Source of the DNA: Nectonema munidae
Taxonomy: Eukaryota; Nematomorpha; Nectonematoida; Nectonematidae
Direction: 5' to 3'
Assembly (NCBI GenBank): GCA_030549495.1
Contig: JAUIRK010000889.1
Location: forward strand, 994,501 to 1,058,500
DNA: 64,000 nucleotides
Each line of letters starts with the position of its first letter. Position 1 is the first letter of the stretch. The notes beneath the pieces were generated by a model that was not told the origin of the DNA, did not search any database, and saw only the letters and a list, made by a program, of their open reading frames with translations. The position numbers and the translations under genes were made by a program. This document shows positions 26,201-35,272 of this stretch, one piece after another.

Positions 26201-29200
26201 GAGCCACACTAAAATAGCAGACTTTTTTTCCAAGAAATGGGGTGTGATTTTTGGTCACACGACTATTGGAGATATTCTAAGAAATAGTAAGAAGTGGGTC
26301 CCAGAAGCAGGCTATACTTCAGGGCGTTCAGCTAAAAATATTAAGTTGGAAGAAGCTCTTATGCTTTGGTTTAATGGAATGAGGTCAAAAAATGCTTGTA
26401 TAACGGACATGATGTTACTAGAAAAAGTAACAGGATTTCGGTAAAAGGTTAGAAATCACCAACTTTTCATACTCTCGAGGATGATTGGATCGATTTAAAA
26501 AAGACATGGAATATATAAGCGTCACGCGCATTGAGAAAGTGAAAGCGCCGATAAAAATGCAGTAGAGATAGGGTGTCAAAAGTTACGAAAAAAGCTGGCA
26601 AATTTAGATCCAGCTACTATTTATAACTGTGATGAGACGGGGTTGTTTTATAAACTTCAAATTAATAGCACTTTAGCAACAGCTCCAGTGAAACGACAGA
26701 AAAAATGTAAAGATCGTTTGACCATCCTTTTATGCTCAAACAGTGAATTCCATTGTTTCGGAAAAAAAGTTTGACCCTTCTATTTATGTTGAATATTCAT
26801 ATAACACAAAAACCTGGATGAAAGGCATCTTCTTTCAAAATTAGCTAAAAAAAAAAAACTCAATAAGCAAATGAAAATAAGTGGTAAAAACATAACTTTA
26901 CTGTGTGATGATGCCTCGTGTCACAAAACAAAAGAATTTTCAAACATTAACATTATTTTTCTTCCTCCAAGCACAACTACATATATCCCACTTATGGATG
27001 CTGGAATTATAAAAAGCTTCAAAGCCCATTATAGAAAGCTTGAAACAAGACCTTATCTTGAAAGTAATGAGCTTCCTAACGTGTCCCTAAGATCTGCTTT
27101 GGAAATGATAAAGACAGCCTGGAGCAATGTTACACCTTCTATATATTTAATTGCTGGTCTCACACCTACATTTTACCCTCAGCATCCAAGCACTTACAAA
27201 ATACACGAAACATTCATGCAACACTCGAAACTTTAGAAGACCTTGAAAGTAATTTAGATTTTTTAGCTGAAAAATGTAAAAATCCTTCTTGTGAATACAT
27301 TTCTGCTTTCCAATTGGTTGATGTCGATGCTAATATAGAAGTTACTACTTTACTCAATGATGAAGAGATTATGGAAATTGTGAAAGAGTTTGAACCTATT
27401 AGCGATTCTTCTAGTGAAGTTCCTCATGAGGAAAAGAAAATTAGTTTCTTGGATGCAAAAAAGTCTCTTATTACTCTAATCACTTTTATGGAGCAAAATC
27501 CGGATTTTGGAAAAGATCATCTTGATAAGCTTTGGAATATGAAGCTTAAGGAATATGAGGTTAAAGAAGCAAAGCAAACAACTTTACCTACTTTTTTTTA
27601 TAAAAAATAAAACATAATTTTTTTTATATTTATTGGTGTCTATCTTCATTTTTTGAACGTTTTAGCCCAACTGACTTGCTTTCTTGAATTTAGGACAAGT
27701 TGCTCCATAGAGACATTATCCCTGATATCTTTTTTTACAACTTTAACAGCCCCTTTATGTTATTAAATGAAATTTAAGTCATCTTGTTTATTTCTAGTCC
27801 AAATCACAGCTTTTTTGCCTTATTTTGGAGAACATTAATAATATTGGGGTGAATCAATATATCAAATAGTTTAGGCAAAATTAAATAGGCATTTATATAT
27901 GCTTCTATGTTCCGTCAGCCTCGATAATCCGTCTATTTTTAAGAAACGCAACTTGACGGAACAACGAGGTTTGACTGTACTTCATCTTTGAATTTTATTC
28001 TTATAATAACAATTAATGTCTGAAACTTTAGCCTATTACTCTCTTGATCTTTTTGATATATTTTCTTTGAAAGGATATGATAAAGCTCTTAAAATAAATT
28101 CTTCTAACTTGATCTCCGATAATGATGCTCATATTTTTCTAAAAAAATTTGTCTGCATGACGTTAATCTGACGATCTCTTAGCTTAAAATTTGATGATAT
28201 TTGTGGTGCTGTTAATAATATAAATTCCCATAATGTGTACCCTATTTCCTGGATCTGCCTTGAAGTTTTCCTAGTTATAAATTTATTTTGAAGCCTCCTA
28301 TTTTATCATCTCATTTTGTTTGGCCTTGGCTTCCTTATTTCTTCTTTTCAACATTGCAATTAACAACATATTTTACATCTCAGAGACTCTAAACTATTTA
28401 CTCTTTGCTGATGATATTTGTGCTTATTTACCATTATCCAAAATAAAAGAAGGCAATAACATTGACTCAAATAAGCTAAATTCAGAACTCAATTCACTTT
28501 ATGAATGGTGCGACATCAACAATCTTCGAATAAACAAAGGCAAAACTAAATGTATGTTAATTTCGAATAAATCAAAAATAGACAAAAGCTTTCTATTTCA
28601 AACTGGTATAGAAGTAGTTGATAAATTTGAAATACTAGGTTTAATTATTGATAAAAAAACTCAAATTTAATCATCATGTTGAAAAAATAGCATTAAATTT
28701 GAATAGAATAAATGGCATTTTGTACCGTACCAAAAATATTTTCCCTTTAAAAACAAGACTGACAATATATAAGCAACTTTTCTTATCATACTTGAACTAT
28801 AGCATTTTTAATTGGTATCCATATGGAAAAAAGCGCATTGAAATTATACAAAAAAAAGCATTGAGAATTGTTTTTCATCTTAAGTACACGGACCATACCA
28901 GTGCCATTTTTAATGAAAATAATTTATTGAAAGTGGATGACATTTACCAACTTAGAGTTGCAATGTTTCTATTTAAAAACTTAACTGGTAAATTATATAA
29001 TGTTTTTGTTAGCTTTATTAATTTTAAACCATCTCATTATGAAACAAGATTTTCCAACCAACCAATCAGGGTAGACTACTCACTTAAAGGTTCGAACATT
29101 TCCATTCTTAAAAAAACTAATCAATTTTTCAAAAATCACATATTTTTGTATGATAATCTAGATGTTTCACACTTCTCATTTAAAAATAGAGTAAAACATT

Positions 29201-30710
29201 ACCTTTTAGGTTTAAATAAATGTACATCTTAACTTTATAGTTTATATTTTTGTTAAAATTTTTACTAATATCCTAAAAAATCTAATAACGGCCATACTTG
29301 GCTTTTGATTTTTTAGTAATATTAATTACAAAAAAAATTTCAAACTATTCTACATTTAGCTTTAATACATACCTTTTCATACTTATAAATGAGAGCTGCC
29401 TTTTCAACCAAATCTCAAATGACTTTTCATCAAAGTTTTTTGAAAGCTTTTCTATCGAGGTAATTGTGGAAAATGACATAAACCTAATGATATCGCCAGC
29501 CTCATAACTCAGTTGAATCTATCAATGGATTTCTGGAAAGTTATGAAGATTATTTGAGTCTAAGTTCTAAATTTTATAATGTAATTTTTAGGGATTTTAA
29601 TATCAATATTTTTAAACAGGAAAAATGATTGGTTGTTGATAGATTTATTCATCTTCTTTTTCAAGTGATTTTAAATTTACTATAACTAAAGTAACACGCC
29701 CTCAATTTAACACCTTCATTGATAACTGCTTGTTAAACTCTTATTATTGTATTGTCGGTGACGCATATATTCTATCTCCCTTGCTAACTATTTGTTACCA
29801 TTAAATTATGAATAATTAGAAAATATTCAAAATTTGTAGGACCTTAGAAAAATATAAATTAGCTATTAAAAATAAATTTTGCACATCTAAAAATATCTAA
29901 ATAAAATCTAGATATTAAATATCTAGATAGATTAGGGATTAAATCTATCTAAATATAAATATAGTCACAATTATATAGTGTAAAAGTAAATTTATTTTCC
30001 TAATAGGATAAAATCCCAAAATTACTTAGTCCAAAATATTTTAAAAAAATAAATATATAAAGGATATATACCTCTTTTCTTTTAGTAGGTTTGAAGGCAG
30101 GATCAAATAGATTTGAGTCAGTTAAAATAGAAAAAATTTTATTTGTTAATTTAACTGCCTTTGATTCATCGAGGTATTTGGAGAGTTTAGCTAAAATAAA
30201 GTATTTAGATTGAACATTAATTTTCAGTTACAACTAATAGTTATAAAAACAAACGTGAATAATTTAGGGGAATTCTTTTATTGATAATCTATAAACAAAA
30301 CAATTAATGTTCGTATAAACTAATACCATTTTGGAGATGTAAAGGGTAAAATTTTAAACATTTAATATTTTTTGAATCAATGACATTTTTTTAGAAATTG
30401 AAAAGAGTGAGTTTACACCTAAATTAATTGTTTTGTTTATTGATCAACAATAAAAATATTTCCCTAAATGATTCGAGTTCATTCTTATAACTATTAAAAT
30501 AAAATAGAGGAATATTTTAAATTGTAAATAACGAATATAATTTATAAAAAACAAAAATTACTTACATATAGTTTTTGATTTATCATATTTTAAACTTATA
30601 CAATCAATAGCAGTATTAGTTAAATATGAATCTTTATATCCTAAGAATTTATGAACAGTTTTATCCACATAATATTTGAGATCATCGAAACTTTTTGAAG
30701 TTAACGACAT
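7901..30710 (-). CDS. PRPF3: U4/U6 small nuclear ribonucleoprotein Prp3 (12 coding exons)
   Basis: Prp3 is a nuclear splicing factor that binds U4/U6 snRNA together with Prp4 and helps form the U4/U6.U5 tri-snRNP. Twelve exons join in phase: 30710-30566, 30190-30072, 21781-21605, 19200-19130, 19065-18918, 17502-17299, 16258-16095, 14680-14601, 14551-14411, 11313-11100, 9874-9756, 8253-7901. They total 1935 bp, 644 residues plus stop; human PRPF3 is 683. Domains are a PWI motif (about residues 1-85), the PRP3 domain (about 235-455, with FFDPR, EWWDS, KLRRQ, PPPEPK and SNLMRALG) and DUF1115 (about 488-632, with [17 protein letters not shown] and RLVWEG). All introns are GT-AG. Exons 1-2 use AT-rich codons, the others are richer in G+C. 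Assignment rests on remembered family sequence and is very secure; the exon 3 donor is the least certain join. Confidence 0.95.
8402..8523. mobile_element. TTAA-type MITE, diverged
   Basis: Starts TTGAACTCATTTCATCCCC and ends GGCATGAAATGGGTTAA; the ends are inverted copies with a few changes. Same terminal design as the other TTAA elements but a different interior. It sits in PRPF3 intron 11. Confidence 0.65.
8849..8860. repeat. Poly-C run (12)
   Basis: An uninterrupted C12 in an AT-rich intron, one of nine long G/C homopolymers in the window. Confidence 0.9.
9756..9874 (-). CDS. PRPF3: PRPF3 exon 11 (start of DUF1115)
   Basis: Encodes [20 protein letters not shown] and DINVVVVEG, matching [20 protein letters not shown] and DVNVVVVEGG. 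The acceptor ATTTAAG is AT-rich with a weak pyrimidine tract; the donor is A|GTAAGT. Confidence 0.95.
10102..10216. mobile_element. TTAA-type MITE, degraded subfamily B
   Basis: TTAAAGACCAGAATAATCAG at the left and GTCGACTCTAATCGTTAA at the right match the element at 13259-13361 (GACCAGAATAATCAGACGAT; GTCGACTGTAGTCG). The middle is diverged. It lies in PRPF3 intron 10. Confidence 0.6.
10683..10692. repeat. Poly-C run (10)
   Basis: C10 in PRPF3 intron 10. Confidence 0.9.
10783..10905. repeat. Microsatellite: (TATG)n then imperfect (ACTAAC)n
   Basis: Four TATG/TATG units (10783-10802) are followed after a gap by about ten imperfect hexamers related to CACTAA/TACTAA (about 10837-10905). The plus-strand frame here reads as a run of Asn-Thr dipeptides, a repeat artefact and not a gene. 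Confidence 0.8.
11100..11313 (-). CDS. PRPF3: PRPF3 exon 10
   Basis: Encodes [19 protein letters not shown], a basic helical stretch and IIEVSVY, matching SNLMRVLGTEAVQDPTKVE and HISVYRV. Acceptor TTTTATAG, donor TA|GTAAGC. Confidence 0.96.
11906..11926 (+). repeat. Short telomere-like repeat
   Basis: About three tandem TTAGGG-like hexamers (TAGGGTTAGGATTAGGGTTAG) in PRPF3 intron 9. Confidence 0.6.
12103..12223. mobile_element. TTAA-type MITE, subfamily C
   Basis: Termini TTAACCCATTTAGTCCAATG and CATTGGTACCAAATGGGTTAA are inverted over about 25 bp and flanked by TTAA. Its interior differs from subfamily A. Located in intron 9 of PRPF3. Confidence 0.85.
12741..12877. mobile_element. TTAA-type MITE, subfamily A, inverted
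   Basis: Same interior as the copies at 4145, 13050 and 17981 but in opposite orientation (CAGACGATATCTAAAAAACG ... GCAGACGAAGATG). Ends TTAACCCATTAAGT and ACTTAATGGGTTAA. Confidence 0.88.
13050..13188. mobile_element. TTAA-type MITE, subfamily A
   Basis: TTAACCCATTTACGACCAAT at the left, TTGGTCTTAAATGGGTTAA at the right, intact TTAA on both sides, 139 bp. Almost identical to 17981-18117. Confidence 0.92.
13259..13361. mobile_element. TTAA-type MITE, subfamily B
   Basis: A 103-bp element with ends TTAACCCGTTATCGACC and GTCGATAACCGGTTAA. The interior has CAGACGATATCTAATGCAAA, which shares the CAGACGATATCTAA word with subfamily A. Confidence 0.85.
14411..14551 (-). CDS. PRPF3: PRPF3 exon 9
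   Basis: Encodes [20 protein letters not shown] and [13 protein letters not shown], one of the most conserved parts of Prp3 (YLTKKEQKKLRRQTRREA; KVRLGLMPPPEPK). Donor G|GTTTTG. Confidence 0.96.
14601..14680 (-). CDS. PRPF3: PRPF3 exon 8
   Basis: An 80-bp exon encoding [17 protein letters not shown], equivalent to the family FGITNLVEHPAQL. Acceptor CTTTTCCAAG, donor G|GTATTC. Confidence 0.9.
16095..16258 (-). CDS. PRPF3: PRPF3 exon 7
   Basis: Encodes [19 protein letters not shown] and [16 protein letters not shown], matching LEKLQAEISQAARKTGI and DIPEIEWWDSYII in the family. Acceptor TTTTTTAG, donor AG|GTAATT. Confidence 0.95.
17006..17167. mobile_element. TTAA-type MITE, subfamily D, nested or duplicated
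   Basis: Outer ends TTAACCCTTTCAGGCA and TGCCTGAAAGGGTTAA are perfect 16-bp inverted repeats. A second right-type end, CTTGAAAGAGTTAA, stops at 17104. Both right ends are followed by the same flank (AC.TCGTTTCAGTAAGCT), so an insertion next to an older copy or a local duplication has occurred. Confidence 0.8.
17299..17502 (-). CDS. PRPF3: PRPF3 exon 6 (start of PRP3 domain)
   Basis: A 68-codon, phase 0-0 exon: [48 protein letters not shown]. These match ANIRAVKREQFKQQL, TFFDPR and GKFEKIAQRLRT of human PRPF3. Donor CAG|GTAAAA. Confidence 0.95.
17981..18117. mobile_element. TTAA-type MITE, subfamily A
   Basis: TTAACACATTTACGACCAAT to TTGGTCTTAAATGGGTTAA, 137 bp, in PRPF3 intron 5. One change in the left CCC. 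Confidence 0.9.
18918..19065 (-). CDS. PRPF3: PRPF3 exon 5
   Basis: Encodes [20 protein letters not shown] and then [11 protein letters not shown], matching the family block [20 protein letters not shown]. Acceptor CTGTGTAG, donor AAG|GTTTGC in phase 0. Confidence 0.93.
19130..19200 (-). CDS. PRPF3: PRPF3 exon 4 (linker)
   Basis: A 71-bp exon between TTTTTAG and TC|GTAAGT, encoding a Ser/Pro/Gln-rich linker ([20 protein letters not shown]). Only this frame agrees in phase with exon 5. Low sequence conservation is normal for this part of Prp3. Confidence 0.75.
21445..21456. repeat. Poly-C run (12)
   Basis: C12 in PRPF3 intron 3, about 150 bp downstream (in gene sense) of exon 3. Confidence 0.9.
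21605..21781 (-). CDS. PRPF3: PRPF3 exon 3 (linker)
   Basis: The acceptor CTTTTAG opens a 59-codon frame rich in Q, K, N and S ([29 protein letters not shown]). This is the variable linker, where a helical MIEE/KKQL-type stretch is expected. The proposed donor AGT|GTACTG keeps phase 0 but is not a strong consensus; a nearby A|GTGTAC would break phase. Confidence 0.75.
22355..22804 (+). CDS. Open frame of 149 codons, unknown
   Basis: The longest plus-strand frame in PRPF3 intron 2 outside recognised elements. It is Lys/Asn-rich and interrupted in sense by a C14 run that reads as a string of prolines. The part after the run ([40 protein letters not shown]) looks protein-like in composition but matches no family I recognise. 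There is no obvious start context, splice signal or partner frame. It may be a fragment of a transposon accessory gene or chance; it lies just beside a Tigger relic. Confidence 0.25.
   Translation: MIENIDHNLILDKATLPLKKYFLMLLKNKKNPPPPHFGFNASLSLIIPKLFDKDEERSSKAIENKLNPAFDKLCFNKFKRTKEDSLILQTSDANNNKNLRTLLKEKNYKSEDIKTKSPFFWLKGINKSIPFEEVNNIICNQNNVHPDNI
22447..22460. repeat. Poly-C run (14)
   Basis: C14 inside PRPF3 intron 2. Confidence 0.9.
22925..24260 (-). pseudogene. Tigger/pogo transposase relic (T2)
   Basis: In order on the minus strand: a second HTH ([17 protein letters not shown]), the catalytic start [18 protein letters not shown] with the first aspartate, [39 protein letters not shown], and [20 protein letters not shown] with the second aspartate (open at 23906-23586). 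After an interruption that includes a C11 run come [12 protein letters not shown] and a tail near 22930 ([20 protein letters not shown]). Several stops and shifts; inactive. The tail design resembles those of T3 and T5. Confidence 0.85.
23492..23502. repeat. Poly-C run (11)
   Basis: C11 interrupting the T2 transposase relic between its second catalytic block and the MDAGII block. Confidence 0.9.
24784..27977 (+). mobile_element. Tigger/pogo-type DNA transposon T3, near full length
   Basis: Terminal inverted repeats are clear: CAGTCGAACCTCAACATCCG at the left, and reading inward from the right CAGTCAAACCTCGTTGTTCC. Both sides are flanked by TA (24782-24783, 27978-27979). The element is 3194 bp and carries a plus-strand transposase at 26106-27610. 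About 1.3 kb precede the transposase, long for the family; a piece ending GGATTTTACTG|TA at about 25931 may be a smaller nested element. It is opposite in strand to PRPF3, inside intron 2. Confidence 0.88.
26106..27610 (+). pseudogene. Tigger/pogo transposase (T3)
   Basis: The N-terminal frame (26106-26444) has a Psq-type HTH ([18 protein letters not shown]) and the start of the second HTH ([15 protein letters not shown]). The first catalytic block is at about 26615 ([13 protein letters not shown]), then LTILLCSNS. The second is in the frame at 26871-27236 ([16 protein letters not shown], then [20 protein letters not shown]). The C-terminal frame at 27314-27610 has an acidic start and ends in a basic TLPTFFYKK. 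At least four frame changes or stops lie between 26444 and 26871 and near 27236, so it is not active although nearly all parts remain. Confidence 0.88.
28020..29240 (+). mobile_element. LINE fragment: reverse transcriptase, CR1/Jockey-like
   Basis: Two overlapping plus-strand frames (28320-28670 and 28648-29232) encode the C-terminal half of an RT. They show the palm motif [11 protein letters not shown] with FADD at 28404-28415, then [20 protein letters not shown], then the thumb ([30 protein letters not shown]-type [20 protein letters not shown]). Upstream to about 28020 there is diverged RT-like sequence ([13 protein letters not shown]). A frameshift separates the two frames. No endonuclease precedes it here, so the copy is 5'-truncated or rearranged. 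It lies in PRPF3 intron 2 between T3 and exon 2. Confidence 0.8.
29380..29810 (+). mobile_element. LINE fragment: endonuclease domain part
   Basis: In changing plus-strand frames the text reads [31 protein letters not shown]-like, [13 protein letters not shown], and [17 protein letters not shown]. This is the second half of a LINE apurinic-type endonuclease, where GDFNIN is the usual motif; the G of GDFN is not readable. It follows the RT fragment instead of preceding it, so it is a separate insertion or a rearranged part of the same family. Confidence 0.6.
30072..30190 (-). CDS. PRPF3: PRPF3 exon 2 (PWI domain second half)
   Basis: The acceptor TTATTTTAG precedes CT, completing a serine codon. 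It encodes [19 protein letters not shown], matching the [20 protein letters not shown] part of the family PWI fold. The donor is GAG|GTATAT, phase 0. Confidence 0.88.
30566..30710 (-). CDS. PRPF3: PRPF3 exon 1 (start, PWI domain first half)
   Basis: Starts at ATG 30710 ([20 protein letters not shown]), which aligns with the human N-terminus [20 protein letters not shown]. An upstream in-frame ATG at 30752 adds residues not expected in the family. It ends T|GTAAGT, leaving one base. Confidence 0.9.
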
Positions 30711-32479
30711 TTTTAACTTAATTGAAAAAAGTAATAAAAATACAACTAGCAAAAATGATATCCTATTCTTTTTCCTATATTTTAGTCTTAATTAGTTATA
30801 AGCAGGCCGAATCGAGGTAAATTTTTTTTAAAAATTGAGTTTTAGTTTTAAAATTTAACTAATAAATTATTTTCAATCAATTTAAATTATCAAAATCCAC
30901 ATAGAACTTCTGTTTTCTTTAACATACTTATATTTAAAAGTTTGACTTAAAATATCCTACTTTTATATTTATAAATGGCTAATTTTAAACACGCCAAATC
31001 AACACAGTATCCATTAAATCTTCATTAAAGTTGATAATTTCTCACTGTAGAATATCAAGTTACAAGAGGTTTCTAGTATAGATGTAAATAATTTTTGTAA
31101 AGCTTTTTTCGATGATGTATATCATTTTCCATATTTTACTAACTTAGTATTTATATCAGCAGTCATGTGCCTATTCTAAATATACTCGCATTTCGTTATG
31201 ATAATTTTTTTCTCTAATTTTTAATGACACATTTTTTTTATACATTTTAAAATGAATATTATAGAAGTACGTTTATTCTTCTCCTTCTTCTCTTTAAACA
31301 CATTTCTAGATTTATTTTGTATCTCATTTTTATTTTTTGATTATCTTATATAAATGAAAAATTAAAATAAATCGCACATCTGTCGCCCTGTTTTGATTTG
31401 CGATTGTGAAATCCTTATTAAAAATATTCTCTCATTTTTAATTAAAAAAAATTGATTATTTATTTCTATAAAGTTATTGATGTTGTGAAAATCTGTTATC
31501 TTCTATGCTTTTATATTAAATCAATTGCCATCTTTGTATTTTGCAATTTCTCAACTTAATCAAACATTTGGGGATAATTTAGTTATATGGATAGCTATTT
31601 TTTGTCAAAATTCTTATTTTATACTTTCTTTAGCGTTTTAGGCAACATACCTCATACCCATATTACCTACACAATTTGTTCTAAAATATTTTATTGCTTG
31701 AAAAATTACTTTTAAATTTTGGTCAAAGAACTAAATTTTAAGGATTTTCAATACAACATACATTTCTTTAATTTTTGATAAAAACATCTCCTTAATATGA
31801 GAAAACAACTTCGGGGTAGATGTTTCTACAGCTTCCTTATTCAATTAAAAAAAAGTATTCCAAGTAATATACCTGTATTTTATACCAATGCTTATCAATT
31901 ATTGAGTAAACGAGAGGAATTGTCCTATATTTTGAAATGGAAAAATTTCAATAGCTGCAGTGACTAAAGTTCTTCCAAAAAAAAAGTTTATTTTGTTCAA
32001 TCCTACTATATATGATATAGAGAATTTTGTAATAGTTCGTAATTTGTTCTCCTATTCTAATACTTTATTGAATAAAAGGGGGATATTATTTTATTGGCAT
32101 AAAGAAGTTGTCATTGCTATTTTGGTTAGTTACTTGAGGTATTGCGTTATGTATATTGTAGACTGGATTAGTGTGTAGTTTTTTGATTTCAAGTGGGTTG
32201 TAAAGCGCGGAATTGATAACTGATTTGATTGTATTATGTGGAGAGGAGTATGCGTGAAAAAGAGATTATATTTGCTGATGATGTTTATGTACTTTGAAAG
32301 TGATATTTGAGTGAGTTTTTTAATATAGAGAGTTTTTGTTAGTAGAAAAAAGAATAAACCAGAAGTTGTGGGGTAGGCTTTGGTGAGGTTAAAAATGTAA
32401 AGGCTTTTGACTCTGTATATTTTCTTCATGATTGCTATATTTTTGATTTTCCCATGAGAGGATGCCTTATGAAAGTGTA

Positions 32480-32550
32480 GGAAATATGATTGTGTTATAA
32501 ATTGGAAATATGATTGTGTTAGAAAGTTGAGGAAATATGATTGTTCTATT
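32480..32550. repeat. Short tandem repeat, ~27 bp x 2.7
   Basis: GGAAATATGATTGTGTTA occurs three times in succession with small changes. Confidence 0.75.
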
Positions 32551-33369
32551 GTGATACATGGACGAGAGAACTTCTTGATTCTGCTATTATTATTTGATTT
32601 GTTTTATAATCATAGTTGCCGACTCGTTTGGGCTGACTTTAGGATAATTCAAATATCCTAAAAAATTTACTACTGATGTCTTTCTGATTCATTATTATCA
32701 GTGCCTGTGATTTGTTCTGCTTGTTTGGCAATTTTGCCCAGCCTAATATAAACCTAGTAGGTTATATCTGGTCAAACACAACTCAAGGTTCCAGTCCTCT
32801 AACACAAAACATGTATATTCATAATAACAGAAACCGACTAAATTAACAATTTGTTGTTCCTTCGACAACACACTTTTCGTTCTCGAAGTGCGATGGCAAA
32901 GATTAAGTTCTCTAGTATTTTTGTTAAAAAATCGATGTATAACTGTATTTAGAAACCCAGTTACTTACGTTTCTATTTATTCATTTATTAAGGATAATAA
33001 GATATTGTAATAATTTAATAGATTTAGTTTTTATGGATAGCGATGTAGTGAGTTATATAAATAGTTTTACAAACTTTTATCACTCGTCTTATGACATTTC
33101 ATCAAGATAAATAATTATTCAAAAACTAATCACCTGGTCAGTTCATAATTGTTCATTAATCGCATTATACATCTTCAAAATATATAAACATAATAGAAAT
33201 CACAGAAGAAAGAACTAGAACCATTAATGATAATGAAAAATAGGGTGATTAAGTGTTGAGCAATGAAGAGTCTTGTGACCAAATTCGAGTCAAAATTCAT
33301 GTCCCATGATGTACTACGACTGGAAAAAGTCCTATATTGAAAATATAAAGTCAGAAAATTTGCATTATG

Positions 33370-33620
33370 TTCCCTCACTTATAGCGGGGGATGCGTTCTA
33401 GGACCAAATGTGAAAATTCGCGAAGTGGCTACACAAAATTTTTTTCTAAATAAATATTTTATTCTAGTAATTAGTATGATGTTTAATTCTTTAAATACCT
33501 CATCAGGCACTTATACACTACATGGCACCCATTTTTACAAGCCTCCTATTCTAAAATGTTTATATATACATAAATTTAAAACGTTACAAATTGCATACGC
33601 TAAAAAAGTTTTAAAGTCTT
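33370..33620. mobile_element. Possible terminus of a Tigger-like element
   Basis: The stretch CCCTCACTTATAGCGGGGGA, then GCGTTCTAGGACC and AATTCGCGAAGTGGC, resembles subterminal sequence of Tc1/mariner-Tigger elements. No partner end was found nearby. Confidence 0.35.
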
Positions 33621-35138
33621 AAACCTAAATACTTTATTTTAAAATTTTACAAGAGTAATACTTACCGTTGAAGAAGATACATCCTACTGATTTTGTAGAT
33701 TGATTATTTGCAGTATAGGTACTTGTACACTGACGACTATGATGGTTATTGCCATCGCGAAGATGGAAATGGATGATATGAAAAGAATAAATTAACGCTC
33801 TTCTTGATGAACCACTTTTAGGTATTGCAGTATCTGTATAATCGGTGATAGTTACCTCTTCAGCGGGGGCGCACATCCTCAAAATTATTGGGGGCGAAAT
33901 TTTTTTTGCAATTTTCAAAATTAGTGGTCTGGAAATACCACGCGAGACCAAATATTCGAGCAATCGTTTAAAATAAAGTGTATTCAGCGCATACCTAAAG
34001 TCCTAAATTTATAAGACTACTTTATATTTTTTTTTACAAAATTGGTGAATTTAAATACTATACTTCCAGCGAAAATATTTTAATTAAATTTGCATATCGA
34101 ATATGGTGCGCAGAAAAAATTCCCCGAATTAAAATGTAGAAAAAAATGCCCCAATTTAAAATTAGGAAAAAATGCCCAACACAAAAAATTTCAAAAAATT
34201 ATTAATTAAAATTAAAAAAAAATTTTTTTTTAAAAATGTCAAATAAAGATTTTTTGTAAAAAAAACAAAAAGTTAACTTTTCATCTAAAACATTTAAAAT
34301 TTAATTAAAGTAAACTAAAAAACTCAGCATAAAACAATTTTTTAAATACAAAAAATTTTTTATAAAACAACAAATATTTTTGGATTTTGTGTGTATCAGA
34401 ACACTTTCTAAATATAATTTGTTTTAACTGATTTTAGGAACACATTCCCACAAATCTGCACCTTTGCTATTGTTTTCATGAAATTTATAAACAAAAAAAC
34501 CCTATAGATTAAGAAATTTTAGAAATTTAGCCTTTCAAAACGGTACCAGATAAAAATATTTATATAATTTAAAAAAATCCTAAAAATCAAAAATTAGGGG
34601 ATTTTTATCTACAACCATCGAATATACACTAGTTTAAAAAAATCCAAAATTGTTTGGGGGTGGAAAAGGCTTTTCATTTGAAAAATAAAATAGTCAACCA
34701 GGCACATTACAGGAATTGATGAAAGGATATTTGATTCATAGAGAAAACAAATAACTGAAGGTTGGATAGTTTTATATGAATAAATGTAGTCTAAAGGCAA
34801 AGAGTCTACTAGACACCATGCGTTGTATATATGAAAAATGTGATTGATTCAGGGGCAAGGGTATAAAATGAAGTTATAATTGTGCAAACAAAAAATTAAG
34901 ATCGCATTATTTCATTTTACTCCGCATCATTTAAAAATAATTTAAAAGCTAAATTGATACAAGCTACAAAAAGTAAAATAACTTTTAACATTTTGCAATG
35001 ATTTGCCTTTTATAATAACTTTTAAGGAAAAAAAGTCAATCAGAAAAAGTTAGAGAGCTTCAACAAAAACTAAAAAATTTTAGAGCATAACTTAAGTTTT
35101 TTGAAAACTAATTTGACGTATCCCCTACAGCATACTCT

Positions 35139-35272
35139 ATGGGTAGCATGGCACGTTGGTTGAGATGATGGACTCAGTCCGTATCAGAGACGAAATGATT
35201 TTGTTCAGTTTGAAATAAGCGGTACATCAGTGCCTTGTCAATGAAAATACACCCGCTGCACCTTACCTTTTA
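35139..35272 (+). mobile_element. tRNA-derived SINE, copy 2
   Basis: The 3' half (AAGCGGTACATCAGTGCCTT, then TCAATGAAAATACACCC) matches the tail of the SINE at 1333. The tRNA half is more decayed: GGCACGTTGGTTGAGATGAT keeps a box A-like part, but box B is lost. Confidence 0.65.

Larger units (their letters stand above)
30711..35138. other. AT-rich region upstream of PRPF3
   Basis: No gene is supported and no promoter motif can be singled out. Contents noted: a ~27-bp triplicate at 32480-32550, a Tigger-like terminus at 33370-33430, and a short tandem AAAAAATGCCCC-type unit at 34110-34180. A frame at 32130-32429 (minus) is A/C-rich like the LINE at 46010 but shows no motif. Confidence 0.4.

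Noticed and set aside
30711-30900. PRPF3 promoter elements
   Set aside because: Upstream DNA is so AT-rich that TATA-like words are uninformative; no initiator or other motif could be singled out.
32130-32429. Minus-strand frame of 99 codons as a LINE relic
   Set aside because: Composition resembles the G-poor LINE strand, but no RT, endonuclease or RNase H motif could be read.
33634-33963. Minus-strand frame of 109 codons
   Set aside because: Short, no recognisable motif, no splice or start context; kept out of the annotation.
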